In this document: positions 1 to 9,496 of the stretch, in pieces
Layout: every line of letters starts with the position of its first letter
How positions within the stretch are numbered: position 1 is the first letter of the stretch
NCBI GenBank assembly: GCA_001953115.1
Contig: LSSL01001703.1
Coordinates: 1 to 13,742, forward strand
DNA length: 13,742 nucleotides
Source of the DNA: Smittium mucronatum
Lineage: Eukaryota; Kickxellomycota; Harpellomycetes; Harpellales; Legeriomycetaceae
Reading direction: 5' to 3'
Notes under the pieces: model-generated
The model's input: the letters and a program-made list of their open reading frames with translations, nothing else
Databases searched by the model: none
What the model was told of the DNA's origin: nothing
Program-made: the position numbers and the translations under genes

Positions 1-110
1 CTTCTCTTCTCTTCTCTTCTCTTCTCTTCTCTTCTCTTCTCTTCTCTTCTCTTCTCTTCTCTTCTCTTCTCTTCTCTTCTCTTCTCTTCTCTTCTCTTCT
101 CTTCTCTTCT
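1..110. repeat. (CTTCT)22 pentanucleotide microsatellite
   Basis: Twenty-two uninterrupted copies of CTTCT start at the first base and stop at 110, where the sequence becomes CATCTTTATT. The tract is pure pyrimidine on this strand and pure purine on the other. It also has mirror symmetry, because the reversed unit TCTTC is a rotation of the same word. The array touches the window edge, so its true length is unknown. It does not match the telomere repeat families I know (TTAGGG, TTTAGGG, TTAGG and similar). Confidence 0.98.
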
Positions 111-139
111 CATCTTTATTCTATTATTTTAAATAAATG

Positions 140-161
140 CAACTTAAATACAACTTAAATA
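140..161. repeat. 11-bp tandem duplication
   Basis: The unit CAACTTAAATA occurs twice head to tail at 140-150 and 151-161, just inside the CTTCT microsatellite. It is a small local duplication with no evident function. Confidence 0.8.
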
Positions 162-2654
162 CATCTGAACTACTGGTGGCTAGCTCCAATTACAAATATG
201 CTATAAAAACTAGATCTCCTTAAGGAAGGTATCCACTTAGTAAGCTGATGTCTTAGAAACTAGTTTACGGTTTAGCTTATTTTAAGAAATCATAAAAAAA
301 ATCAGTTTTTAATTTTAAGAAATATTTTCATTCTATTAGATGGATTTTTATCTAAATTTCTATATTTTTGAACTAGATTATACGGAATTTTCATAATTTT
401 AGCAGTTATATTGAGCCATCACTAACACTTTCCAAAACACAGATTACATCATGATATTGATGTTTTATGGATTTATAATCACCTCTGTATTATTTTTTTT
501 AATTCAAAATAATTATGCTTAAACTTTTTTCATTGATAAAATGTCTACTAATAAATCCAAAATATTGATTTTAAACCTTTTAACTTTGTCACCAATACCA
601 CATTTTTTTATTAAAGCATTTAAAGTCACAAATAAATGACAATTCTTTAGAAGAAATTTCTCTAAATAATCATAGGACTTATCTTATTTATATTCAAATT
701 TTATCTCAGAATATTTTTTCATTTAATTACTAAAATAAAAATGTTCAAATGGTCAAAAAAAAATACTATACAGGGATTAATATTTATCTCTTTTGTTTGA
801 ACCAGATATTTATAATTATATCTATATAAAATACGAAATAAAAAATACATCATTCCACAATTTTTTAACTAATATTAAATTAATTTTAATAACAAACTAA
901 AAACAAATAAAATTTTTCTGATATAATGTATCTTTAAAATAATCTAACCCAGCTTATTATATTATAAATGCATGATGTAAATATAAATTTAGATTTTAGA
1001 GTATATATATTTAAAAACTTGTACTTTCAACTTATGAGAAAAAATATCTTTGAATAAAAATTATAAGATTAATTACATTAATATAAATTACATTTATATT
1101 TTATTAAATTTCATAATATCGAAAAAATAATATTTAATATAGTTTTAGGTTAAATATTTTATTAATAGTTGCACTTAGTAAAAGAAAAAAAATGAAATTA
1201 ACAAAGATCGATCTACAGTAAGTTTAATTAAATATTTATTTATAATTTATTAAAATCCGATGTACCTTTTCATTCGTATAATATATATATTTGTATATCT
1301 ATAAATTTTCAAAATCGGAATTGAGGAAATTATATAAATTAAAATATACCTTATAATAATTTAAGATATTCTCACCTAAATTCTATCTTTTTAGATTTTT
1401 TAAAAATATGATGTAAATTTTATTTATTTAAATATATAAATAAAAGATGTTTATTTTTTATTAAAAATATATAAATAAATGTAAAAATTAATAAAATTAA
1501 TATCGAGTTAAAATTTAAGCTCAAACGAATTTTATTTATACTTTTTTTATATTTCTTTATCTGCATTTTTTTAAAAAATTCTAAATAATCTTCTACTAAA
1601 TCAATTTGATTTGCATCCTTGAGAAATGGTTAAAGAATTTGCATTTCCAGTTTTTGAAAAATAGAATATATGAGAAAATAATATCTAAGTAGAATTATGT
1701 ACGTTTTCTCGTTTATATCAGCGATATTTTAGATAATATTATATTATTTGGGTACAATTTTCGTAATCAAAGTCTTTTTTTAGCTTTCAGATCGATATTT
1801 ATATTAATCCGATTCTATTATGCCGAAAATAAGATGGTTTTATTTCCAGATGATTCGAAAACCAAAAAATTTATACATCATTTTGCTTCAAGATTCAAAT
1901 TATTCAGATACCTGGGCTTTAAAGAATTTGGGATATTATTTATGAAAATTCCATTAAAAATCTCTATAGATGATCCGAGTAAAGTCACTACGCCTTATTT
2001 ATCCCAATAGATATATCTGTTTTTGTAAGAAAAACTAGATCTTTCAAAGTGGTTATTAATTCTTGCGGATAATTTTATGTATCATTTATATTGATTTTTG
2101 TTATCTAAAAGCAATTTTTATTCAAAAAATTCATTTTTTGACTCGTTTCCAGAAATTTTCTCTATTTTATTACAAGAAAAATTCCTCGAGAGCTCTAAAA
2201 TATTTTCTTTAAATAATTAAAACTAAAAAACGTGAAAATCTAGATTTTTTTTGAATTATTCTTATAGAGTGGGTCCAAAAGTTTGTTATACTTATAGATC
2301 CTTAACATTTTTTTAAATTTGGGGTAATTTAAAGAGCTGAGTCGGATAAAAAGCTGAATATATTGATTTTATATCTATGTTATGATTCTCATATATATTT
2401 ACTGTAAATCCACAGAATTTCTGATCATTTATCTTCTTGTATAATATCTATTACCGATAGAGTAAAGTGTTTTAAAGATTTTGGTATTAAAATAAATATA
2501 AAGGTATTATACATCAAATAATTTTTTTATGTCACTGAAGCTTTTAAATAAACAGGATCAGGCTCCATGTCAAAAATTAATCGATTTATCATTATTATTC
2601 TATTTTGGTTATTTTTAAAAAACTATTGCAAGTACTCAATGGTATATTTAATGT

Positions 2655-2748
2655 GAGATTCTTTTATATATATATATATATATATAGAGATTTATAATCT
2701 TTTACAAATAAAATATATATCTCTATCTAATATATATAAAAAAGATTT
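2655..2748. repeat. AT-rich imperfect inverted repeat with TA microsatellite
   Basis: The left arm has an ATTCTTTTA-like block, then about eleven TA units (2665-2686), then ATAGAGAT (2684-2691). The right arm mirrors this order: ATCTCTAT (2719-2726), a short TA run (2730-2738), then AAAAAAGATT (2738-2747). The centre holds its own small palindrome, AGATT-TAT-AATCT (2688-2700). The whole could fold as a long AT-rich hairpin or cruciform. There is no coding content and no target-site duplication I can point to, so calling it a MITE would be speculative. Confidence 0.5.
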
Positions 2749-5591
2749 ATTAGGATCTTTATCTTTTATAATTTTAGATTATGGTTCTTATTTTATCAGT
2801 CTCTACATAGTATTTAATTTTCAAATGCAAAATATGCTTTATAATCTTCTGGTATATAGATACACTCGAATTCCACTATTTATTTGAAATTATTAGAATT
2901 TTTTTTTAATAGCAGTAGTAAAATAAATAATTTTTTTTGTTTATTTCAAAGTTTAATCCAATAATTACTACATACATACATCAGTTTAACTTTTTGGGAG
3001 ACTTTTTTAGAGCATAAAAGTGTTGGAAAAAAATTGGTAAATAAATGTAAGTTAAAAGGTTATTTAGGATGGGATAAAATAATTGGAGCTATATTTACTC
3101 AAATTTTATAAATAAATTTATGTTTTAATGTAAATACACCTTTAAAAATAAAGTATCGACAAAAAAAACTAATTTTTAAATTAAACAGATTATATTTATG
3201 GATATAATTTGAGATTAAAAAAAATAATGGATTTTGGATATTAAAATTAATTTTTGATGATGTAGGATGATTTTTTTAAAAATATAAAGCGCCGTTGAAA
3301 AGATATTAGGAGTGATCAAAATAATATTTTGAATTTATTGGTTGATATTTTAGCGATAATATCAATTTAAACAACACGCTCTCATAATTATTATTGTTTG
3401 GTTATATGGCGAATTAGTTTATTATTTTTGAATTTTCTTGATAAAAATTCTTGAATTTGATTAATGTTTCTAGATGGGAGTGGGATGAAATTTATAAATT
3501 ATTTTTTCCTTTTATTGTATTATTATTTTAGTTTTTTCTAGTATTTAAATATTATAAATAAATTCACCTAAAAAAAAATGATGAATCTATCTTTTATCTG
3601 TTTCAAAACATGTTTTTATAGTGCTTAGTTTTTTTCATGATGCTTATTGCAATGTCATCTATATTGTTATGAAATGCAAATATTCTAAATCACAGTTTGT
3701 TGGATAAATTTAAGATTCCACGATTTTTTAGATTCAGAATTGATTCCAGTAAAATAATTTAATATTTTCCCGAGTTATGAACTGGGGGGTTTTTTTCCTG
3801 ATGGTTTTATTTTATTTTTTTCACCGCTCACTATGTTTTTATTTGGCTTTTGGAAACTGGATATCTGTTGTATTCAGCATGTTTAACATAAATTATTCTT
3901 TCATTTTGATTACTTGCTAAATACTTTAACAGCATCAGAGATTAAACTGTAGTTTAATAAATTCAATTGCTAATTATTTGCAAAGCTCTTTTAAGCGAAA
4001 AAAAAACATTTTTTTAAGGCTTAAATACGGTTGGAATTTTTTCAGGGTAGAAGTTGGACAAATAACTATATTTTTAAGAGGCAGCGAGTAAATCAAACAC
4101 GAAACATCTGAATTAAAATTTCTCAGCCAAATATTCCCTCAAAATTTGGCAAAATTGCGTGGTTTATTTTTCAATTTAAAGTTTTTTGATTTGGTTGGAA
4201 GATATACCAATCTTCGATATCATCTGGACGAATAGGATTCGATGATTTATTCCAAATTTTTTATTAGCAATCCAAATAGCAAAAATTGAGGCATATCACT
4301 CCCTCCCCTTTTTTTTTCCGCAGAAACTCATATACAAGCTCAGTTAAGAATATCAAATGGAAAAAAATCCATCAGTATCGATTCGAAATTTGACTCTAAA
4401 AAGTTTGAGTAAATGTTTATGTGTTATAATTTTTAAGCTTTCAAGTTCAATTTATATTTCTTTCTGAGCTAAACTTCTGGAATATAAAAAAAAATTCAGA
4501 TATAGAGTTTAATTTATATACAGCTAAAAAATTGAGAAAAGTTGAACGGATTGATAAAATAAATAAGGATGAAAGCTTTCGCTTTATACATATAGTAATA
4601 AATGGTTAATTTATACTCTTTCAACAAGATCGCATTTTTTTTTTTTTGCTCAAGCATTTCAGAATATTTTAATCGGATGAACTATTAGCAGCAGGTGTAT
4701 TCCAGTTTAACATTTTTGTAAGATATAATCAACAAAGTATTAAATATTCTAAAATAAACACAACATAAATTTAGAAACTTTATATGGTTTTAGCGTTCAC
4801 TGAAATAGGAAAAAAGAATTTATAATTCTATTGTAAAGTATTTGAAAATAAATAGTAGTTGATAAAAGACACCGATACGGAACTTGAATGTTAAAATGGA
4901 TTATTCTAGTAAACAAAGTGACAAAATAATGGTTTAACATACTTAATATAACTAAAAGTCCCTTAAGATTGATCTTGTACGTTCTTTCTTCTTCTTTATT
5001 GGGAATTCTTAATTTTTGAGACTCTATAATTAGATAATAATACAATTACGCGATTTTATTCTAATTGCATCGCAATATCAATAGTTTCTTAGGAAATATA
5101 GATGATTTTAATCCTGTTTTTTTTTTTTGCCTTTGAATATTTTATCTTTAGTACGTTTTTGCTAGGGTTTGCCAAACTTGATATAAATCCCATGAGTTAA
5201 TAGCAAAAAAATTAACAAATGAAATGCAAGGTTAAAAAGAGAAAAGAGAAACAGGGATGTTAGTTATAAACAATAGAGCGAAACATATTGCAGGAAACAA
5301 AAGAGTTAAAAGGTGGGAATACTTGTTTTCAGGATTCCCATATTCCTTGAAATATCTGTATGAAACAGACATGCATCAATGTAATTACCTGGATCCTTTT
5401 AAAACAGCTTATGTGAAGGGAACCCAAATAAATAAATAAAAGGGTTGAAAATAATATGGCACGTAAATCAGTAGAGTGAGAAAAGATGTGGGTAGTAGGA
5501 ACAGGGGTAGGAGTATGGGAATTTGGTGACAGGTGCGAGTGGGGATAGGGTTTCGGTAATGTGAAAAAAAATAATGCCGGGTAATATTGTA

Positions 5592-5624
5592 GGGGAAACT
5601 GGGGTGGGGTGTGGGGGGATGGGG
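5592..5624 (+). other. Strong G-quadruplex motif (five G4+ tracts)
   Basis: G runs at 5592-5595, 5601-5604, 5606-5609, 5613-5618 and 5621-5624 are separated by loops of 5, 1, 3 and 2 bases. Four or more tracts of at least four G with loops of seven or fewer satisfies the strict intramolecular quadruplex pattern. It stands out in a window that is otherwise very poor in G+C. Confidence 0.8.
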
Positions 5625-6143
5625 CGTGATTTATCGAAGATAAATGGACAGAGTGATCTGGCCGCTCTTATTTGCTGCTACTTTTTGAACCCATCGTGCA
5701 GCCATCAATACTACCCAATAGAATAGAAATAGGTCGGTAGCAGTAGAAAAGTACAAGTATTGGGTATTCATTGTGGCACAATTATGTCGGCCAGGTAGTG
5801 GAAGAGTTTAGGTAACGGGAACGAGAAATTTGAATGGTCATTAAAAGCAAGTGTTTGGTTGGGCGGCATTCCCGGTAAGATTACTAATTTTACCCAACTG
5901 TAAACTACTAATAGATTCTTCGAATTTATATTCAAGCTCTTTTACCCTCCCGCGAGAAAATAAGTACAAGATGCATGGTTTGATTCCATTCGCTGTATTT
6001 AGCCATTTTAGTAAACCACATGAATTTTTAGCTAATAAAAAAAGAATGGCGTAATAAGCACGACTGATTTTATAATACTTTTGCCAAGTATTAAAAGGAA
6101 GGGAAGCAGGCGAATATTTCTGAAACTGCGAAGCCAAGGGGTC

Positions 6144-6545
6144 ATGTCCGGTGAAATGGGGGCGAAAAGGAGGAGGATATGGGTAAAGAGATGCAAAAAC
6201 CTATTAGGATCAATGCAGAGGAATATGGGAGGATGTTTACTGGCTAGTAGCATAATGTTCACCAAAGTATCAAGAACTAATCTCAGGAACTATCAGGGAG
6301 TGAGGATTGAGTACTGGGGTGTTTTCAGGGAGAGAGACCAAGCATCAAGTACCTGGCTTCAGGGTGAAGATATAGGGAAAGGGAATGGGAGTGGGTATGG
6401 GGACAAATATCGATTGTTTTTTAGGGATAAAGTATCAACTACTAGCTATTCATTTTTTATCACAAGGATATTACAGGAACTATTGATTGTCCTAAAAAAG
6501 AATAATTCGCCAATTACTATGCCAGACTTAGTCAGAATTAGATAA
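6144..6545 (+). CDS. Unassigned open frame in the G-rich island (doubtful)
   Basis: The frame is open from 6039 to the TAA at 6543-6545. The first ATG is at 6144, giving 133 residues. The product would be basic, with many Arg and Lys (for example GAKRRRIW) and a Gly-rich stretch GKGNGSGYG. I recognise no domain, signal peptide or membrane segment. Against it being a gene: Arg is mostly AGG/AGA and Gly mostly GGG/GGA, unlike the CGT/CGC/GGT-type codons common in SEC21 and the thioesterase gene, and the codons simply reflect local G richness. For it: about 169 codons without a stop is more than I would expect by chance. It could be an exon, a decayed gene or an accident of composition. Confidence 0.15.
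   Translation: MSGEMGAKRRRIWVKRCKNLLGSMQRNMGGCLLASSIMFTKVSRTNLRNYQGVRIEYWGVFRERDQASSTWLQGEDIGKGNGSGYGDKYRLFFRDKVSTTSYSFFITRILQELLIVLKKNNSPITMPDLVRIR
6375..6402 (+). other. G-quadruplex motif with period-6 G3 tracts
   Basis: GGG tracts at 6375-6377, 6381-6383, 6387-6389 and 6393-6395 are followed by GGGG at 6399-6402. All loops are exactly three bases (AAA, AAT, AGT, TAT). This GGGNNN periodicity is the same geometry as telomeric G-strands, although the loops vary, so it is not itself a telomere repeat. Confidence 0.75.
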
Positions 6546-6750
6546 TACAGTAACTGAGAAGGGCCATCTAAAGATCACTAAAAAAAAAAGAGAAGGGGAT
6601 TTCTGTCAAGTGGAACTCTTTTTCAGCAAATCACTAAACTCAAAAAGTGGGAGGGACAAGTTGTGGAGGCTAAGGTGAATTAACGCTTTTCCCTTTTCAG
6701 TAATTTTTTTTTATTGAACACTTTATTTAATTCCGCCATAGTATATTCCA

Positions 6751-6798
6751 GATAAGATAATAAAGTTTCTGGGTTGCAGATATTAAACTATAAAAAGA
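6751..6798 (+). promoter_or_regulatory. Candidate core promoter of the thioesterase gene
   Basis: Two overlapping GATA-type sites (GATAAGATAA, 6751-6760) precede a TATA-like box, TATAAAAAG (6790-6798), which ends 55 bases before the ATG at 6854. GATA and TATA words arise easily in AT-rich DNA, so position relative to the gene is the main support. Confidence 0.35.
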
Positions 6799-6853
6799 TT
6801 TCAAATTTACCTTTAATAAACTAAAAAAAAATCACGTTATTTCCGTATTGATA

Positions 6854-7654
6854 ATGTTAAAACACGTTAAAGTCAATGCCTTAAAGAAACACACTGCCAG
6901 TGTCATATTCTTGCACGGACTTGGTGATTCCGGGCACGGATGGGCTTCTGTTGCTGAGCAGCTCGGCCCCCTTCTGCCCCATATCCGCTTCATTTTCCCT
7001 CATGCTCCCGAGATTCCCGTCACCCTTAATTTCGGTATGGCTATGCCTGCCTGGTACGATATCTTCAGTTTGTCCGATTTCGAAAAGCAGGACGAAAAGG
7101 GTCTTTTCCAGTCCGCCGATAAGAGTAAGTCCTCTTCAATCCCCCTCTTCTTCTCCATCAAAATTCTTTCCTTACTTTTCCCCCCCCCCCCCCCAAAATC
7201 CAATTCCTTTTAAAAGAAGGCACTTCAAAAATTTGAACTTTTCGTTATAGTATTCGAACTAGTAGAAAGTGAGATGAATCAAGGCATTCCATCAGACCGC
7301 ATAGTTATTGGCGGGTTTTCTCAAGGTGCTGCTATTTCTTACTTGGCTGGACTCACTTGCAAGCACAAACTCGGTGGAATTGCTGCCCTTAGCGGGTACC
7401 TCCCCCTGCACACCAAACTCTTGAGTATGGGTGACTCCGTCCTCAGCCCAAACAAACACGTCCGCATATTCGCCGCTCATGGCACTGCTGATCCCGTCGT
7501 CAGGTACGAATTGGGTGAGTTGTCTGTCAAGGAACTGCAACGTTTCGGCTATTCCGTTCAGTTTTGCTCTTACCCCGGCATGGAACACTCTAGTTCTGCT
7601 CAGGAGATTAAGGACTTTTCCAACTACTTGTCTGCTGTCTTACCTCAAATCTAA
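6854..7654 (+). CDS. APT1: Acyl-protein thioesterase 1 / lysophospholipase (APT1, LYPLA family)
   Basis: Two exons, 6854-7124 and 7251-7654, join in phase 1 across a 126-nt intron (donor A|GTAAGT, acceptor TTATAG|TA) to give 224 residues, close to the roughly 230 of the family. The enzyme is a cytosolic alpha/beta hydrolase that cleaves palmitoyl thioesters from S-acylated proteins and also hydrolyses lysophospholipids. Visible landmarks are the oxyanion-loop region FLHGLGDSGHGW (residues 19-30), PHAP (49-52), the nucleophile elbow GFSQG with Ser114, Asp171 in HGTADPVV, and His203 in GMEHSS, so the catalytic triad is complete. The splice junction restores the family sequence leading to GIPSDRIVIGGFSQG. 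The ATG at 6854 gives the short N-terminus normal for the family. An in-frame TTG at 6848 is not needed. Position 2 is Leu, so the N-terminal Cys palmitoylated in mammalian APT1 is absent. The gene is convergent with IST1. Confidence 0.95.
7180..7194 (+). repeat. C15 homopolymer inside the thioesterase intron
   Basis: Fifteen consecutive C residues lie within the single intron (7125-7250), about 56 bases upstream of the acceptor. It is the longest G/C homopolymer in the window and is likely to vary in length by slippage or sequencing error. It does not affect the coding sequence. Confidence 0.95.
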
Positions 7655-7942
7655 GTCCTCTCTTTTCCTTTTTGAATTCTTGGCTTGATGTCAAAAATTC
7701 CTCCTCTTCCTTCCATTTTAAAAGCGCTATTTTGCGTTTTTTTTTCTATCTAATTCAGTCACATACGGTAAAAAAAAATATTGGATGGAATGGGTCAACA
7801 TTTATTTATAGCTAGAAAATTATTATGATTGATTCATAAATTTCTTTTCAGTTTTCCCATTTGGAATAAAATATATATATAGCTTTAATGTTACGATAAA
7901 AGTCCCACTTGTTTAGTTTTAACAACTAAATTTTTAAAGATT
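7655..7942. terminator. Shared 3' region between convergent APT1 and IST1
   Basis: This 288-nt spacer separates two stop codons on opposite strands. The + strand has AATAAA at 7864-7869, a plausible polyadenylation signal for the thioesterase mRNA about 210 nt past its stop. The - strand has AATAAA at 7801-7806, about 137 nt past the IST1 stop. Because the + signal lies beyond the - signal, the two mature 3' UTRs are predicted to overlap by roughly 60-100 nt. Confidence 0.5.
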
Positions 7943-9288
7943 CTATGACTTTTTAAGAGCCTCAAAACGCTTCATCAGATTATCAATCGATTTCTGCTCA
8001 TCGTCTCTATAATCCGAAACGGGTGGTTTAAGCATTTTAGACAGTGTGTCCGTTTCAGGAGCTGTAGGCGAAGGGCTGGTTGGCTGGATGTTCAATTTAG
8101 GTGTTGCAAGCTGTGAAACGCTAGGCAAATCACTAGTCAAATCTATCAATGATCCTGTCTCGTTATTAACCTGATAGTACATTTTTTTTAAAATTAATTT
8201 GAAAAAACTTTAATTTTTAAATGATTTAATATAAACTCTACCTTTGAACCATCTCCACCTTCATCATCACTAGTATTCCCGTCATTCAAGAATAGTTCTG
8301 AAACCGCCGGGTTGCTAACACCAAAAGTCTGGGCAATTCCCTTCAGGTATTCTTTTATTAATATGGGATCTATCCTCGGAATCTCGAGCTTTGAAATAAG
8401 CTAGAATAAAACAAATATTTAAATAAAATTGAAGCCAATAAATATAGAGATAAAGGAGGATGTTGGGTTTAAAAGGACTAACCTTTGGGGATACTAAAAG
8501 GTTAGAATTGTTCATTGATCCTAAAATAAATTCTTTTCCATAAATCCCAGCAAATATATCCTTAATCTAAAGTAGTAAGTAGAAAACAATAAGCTTTCAG
8601 GTGATTTACAGGAGAAATAAAAAAAAGAAACAGTAATTGACGGAAGATTTTTTTTTAGAGTTAGAGGATTGTAGAAAGTGAATGATTTTGAATTTATATG
8701 AGACAAAAGAAAGAATGAGGTGTTTTTTTCTTGTTCTTTTTAACTTACAGTAACAAGTTCCTTAATTCCGACCTTGTATGAGGCATATACTAAAGTAGCA
8801 ACCGTTTCGAGGGAAGATTGATCATTAGGTTTGTTATGTTCAAAAGAGTCTTGAATATTCTGGAGTTTTTCGCAGTACATCTGAACCACTTCTAGACCCT
8901 CTACAAAGAAATCCTGTATAATAATCTTTTCAACCTATACAACAGGATTTTTTTTTAAAAAAAAAGATAAAAGAAAAACTTTATTCTATGAACGAGTTTT
9001 TTTTATAACAAAATGAGCAGAGAGTAAATGGCGGTTCCAACTCTCAGAGATTTTGGGGGTTAAAATCGCTTTCTTTCTTATATATTATATTTCAAAAGTA
9101 TCTGGAGAAACAAGAACTGAGACAAAAAATACCTTGATTTCGGCGCTACTGATCTTTTGGGCCTCGAGAACAGAAGCCAAATCTCTGCATTCCTGGGAGT
9201 TCTGGGCCTTCTTCTTGGACTGGACCAGCTCCAGTCTCTTGATAGCCAATCTTAGTTCCAGCTTTAATTTTTTTGTAGATTTCTGCAT
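7943..9288 (-). CDS. IST1: IST1, ESCRT-III-related regulator of Vps4
   Basis: Five exons on the minus strand: 9288-9133, 8934-8749, 8566-8483, 8400-8242 and 8170-7943. All join in phase 0 and give 270 residues. The four introns (198, 182, 82 and 71 nt) begin GTATTT, GTAAGT, GTTAGT and GTAGAG and end in AG. IST1 binds the ESCRT-III subunit Did2/CHMP1 and the MIT domain of the AAA ATPase Vps4 at endosomes, tuning filament disassembly in multivesicular-body sorting. Residues 1-190 form the helical IST1 domain, opening with a basic first helix (KKLKLELRLAIKRLELVQ), followed by VEKIIIQDFFVEGLEVVQMYC and then LEIPRIDPILIKEYLKGIA. Residues 190-250 are an acidic, then Pro/Ser/Thr-rich disordered linker. 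The last 17 residues, QKSIDNLMKRFEALKKS, are a clear MIT-interacting motif (D258, L260, R263, F264, L267, K268). The ATG matches the usual family start. Slightly shorter than yeast IST1 (about 300). Divergent from SEC21. Confidence 0.93.
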
Positions 9289-9496
9289 ACTTTAGCTCAA
9301 TTTCTTTGTATGATTCTTTACTAAAAGTACAATAGTCTTAAGTTCACAACACACATTCACACACACACATAAAAATCATAAACTAATACGTATAATTGAA
9401 TTAATGTTTCTGCCTAATGCTACTTGTCTCTTTTTTAGGTTTTTAGAGTGCGGCCTTTCTAGCGCTAATAAATGGCCAAGCTCGTGTGAATAGAAT

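Larger units (their letters stand above)
111..5256. other. AT-rich DNA without recognisable genes
   Basis: About 5.1 kb that looks roughly 20-28 % G+C by eye, full of A and T runs and short TA repeats. I found no open frame with recognisable protein content on either strand, no tRNA B-box (GGTTCGANNCC), no transposase or reverse transcriptase motifs and no long direct repeats. The longest open frame is an 82-codon stretch on the minus strand (4797-5045) that opens with TTG. It is hydrophobic and AT-codon rich, and about one frame this long is expected by chance in DNA of this composition. The stretch is most simply an intergenic or gene-poor region, possibly an old repeat accumulation zone. 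Confidence 0.7.
5257..6847. other. G-rich island upstream of the thioesterase gene
   Basis: From about 5450 to 6700 the composition changes from AT-rich to G-rich on the + strand, with many GGG and GGGG tracts and little C. It contains two G-quadruplex motifs (annotated separately), a 9-bp inverted pair TACCCAATA (5712-5720) and TATTGGGTA (5758-5766), and a 60-codon ATG-started open frame at 5257-5439 that resembles nothing I know. A second open frame at 6039-6545 is listed on its own. No known gene family, tRNA or rRNA is recognisable. Candidate explanations are a distal promoter, an untranslated transcript or degraded foreign DNA. Confidence 0.55.

Noticed and set aside
1..110. Telomere
   Set aside because: CTTCT/AGAAG lacks the G-tract character of the telomere repeats I know and is better called a microsatellite.
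4290..4345. Splice-acceptor-like polypyrimidine tract followed by CCGCAG
   Set aside because: The sequence after it closes within eight codons in the frame checked, and no exon with coding character is nearby.
4797..5045. 82-codon minus-strand open frame with a hydrophobic product
   Set aside because: It begins with TTG, has AT-driven codons and no family resemblance, and an estimate from local composition gives about one such frame by chance in a 5-kb region.
5257..5439. 60-codon ATG-started open frame on the + strand
   Set aside because: It is short, with no recognisable motif and no supporting promoter or splice context. It ends in an AAATAAATAAATAA run typical of non-coding DNA here.
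5841..6265. Two overlapping minus-strand open frames in the G-rich island
   Set aside because: They are in different frames, lack a family match and lie opposite the longer + strand frame. They look like shadows of the skewed composition.
7292..7588. Antisense open frame across thioesterase exon 2
   Set aside because: It is a shadow of the conserved exon, and the + strand protein is unambiguous.
9053..9295. 80-codon + strand open frame
   Set aside because: It overlaps IST1 exon 1 and intron 1 in antisense. The minus-strand IST1 reading is clearly the real one.
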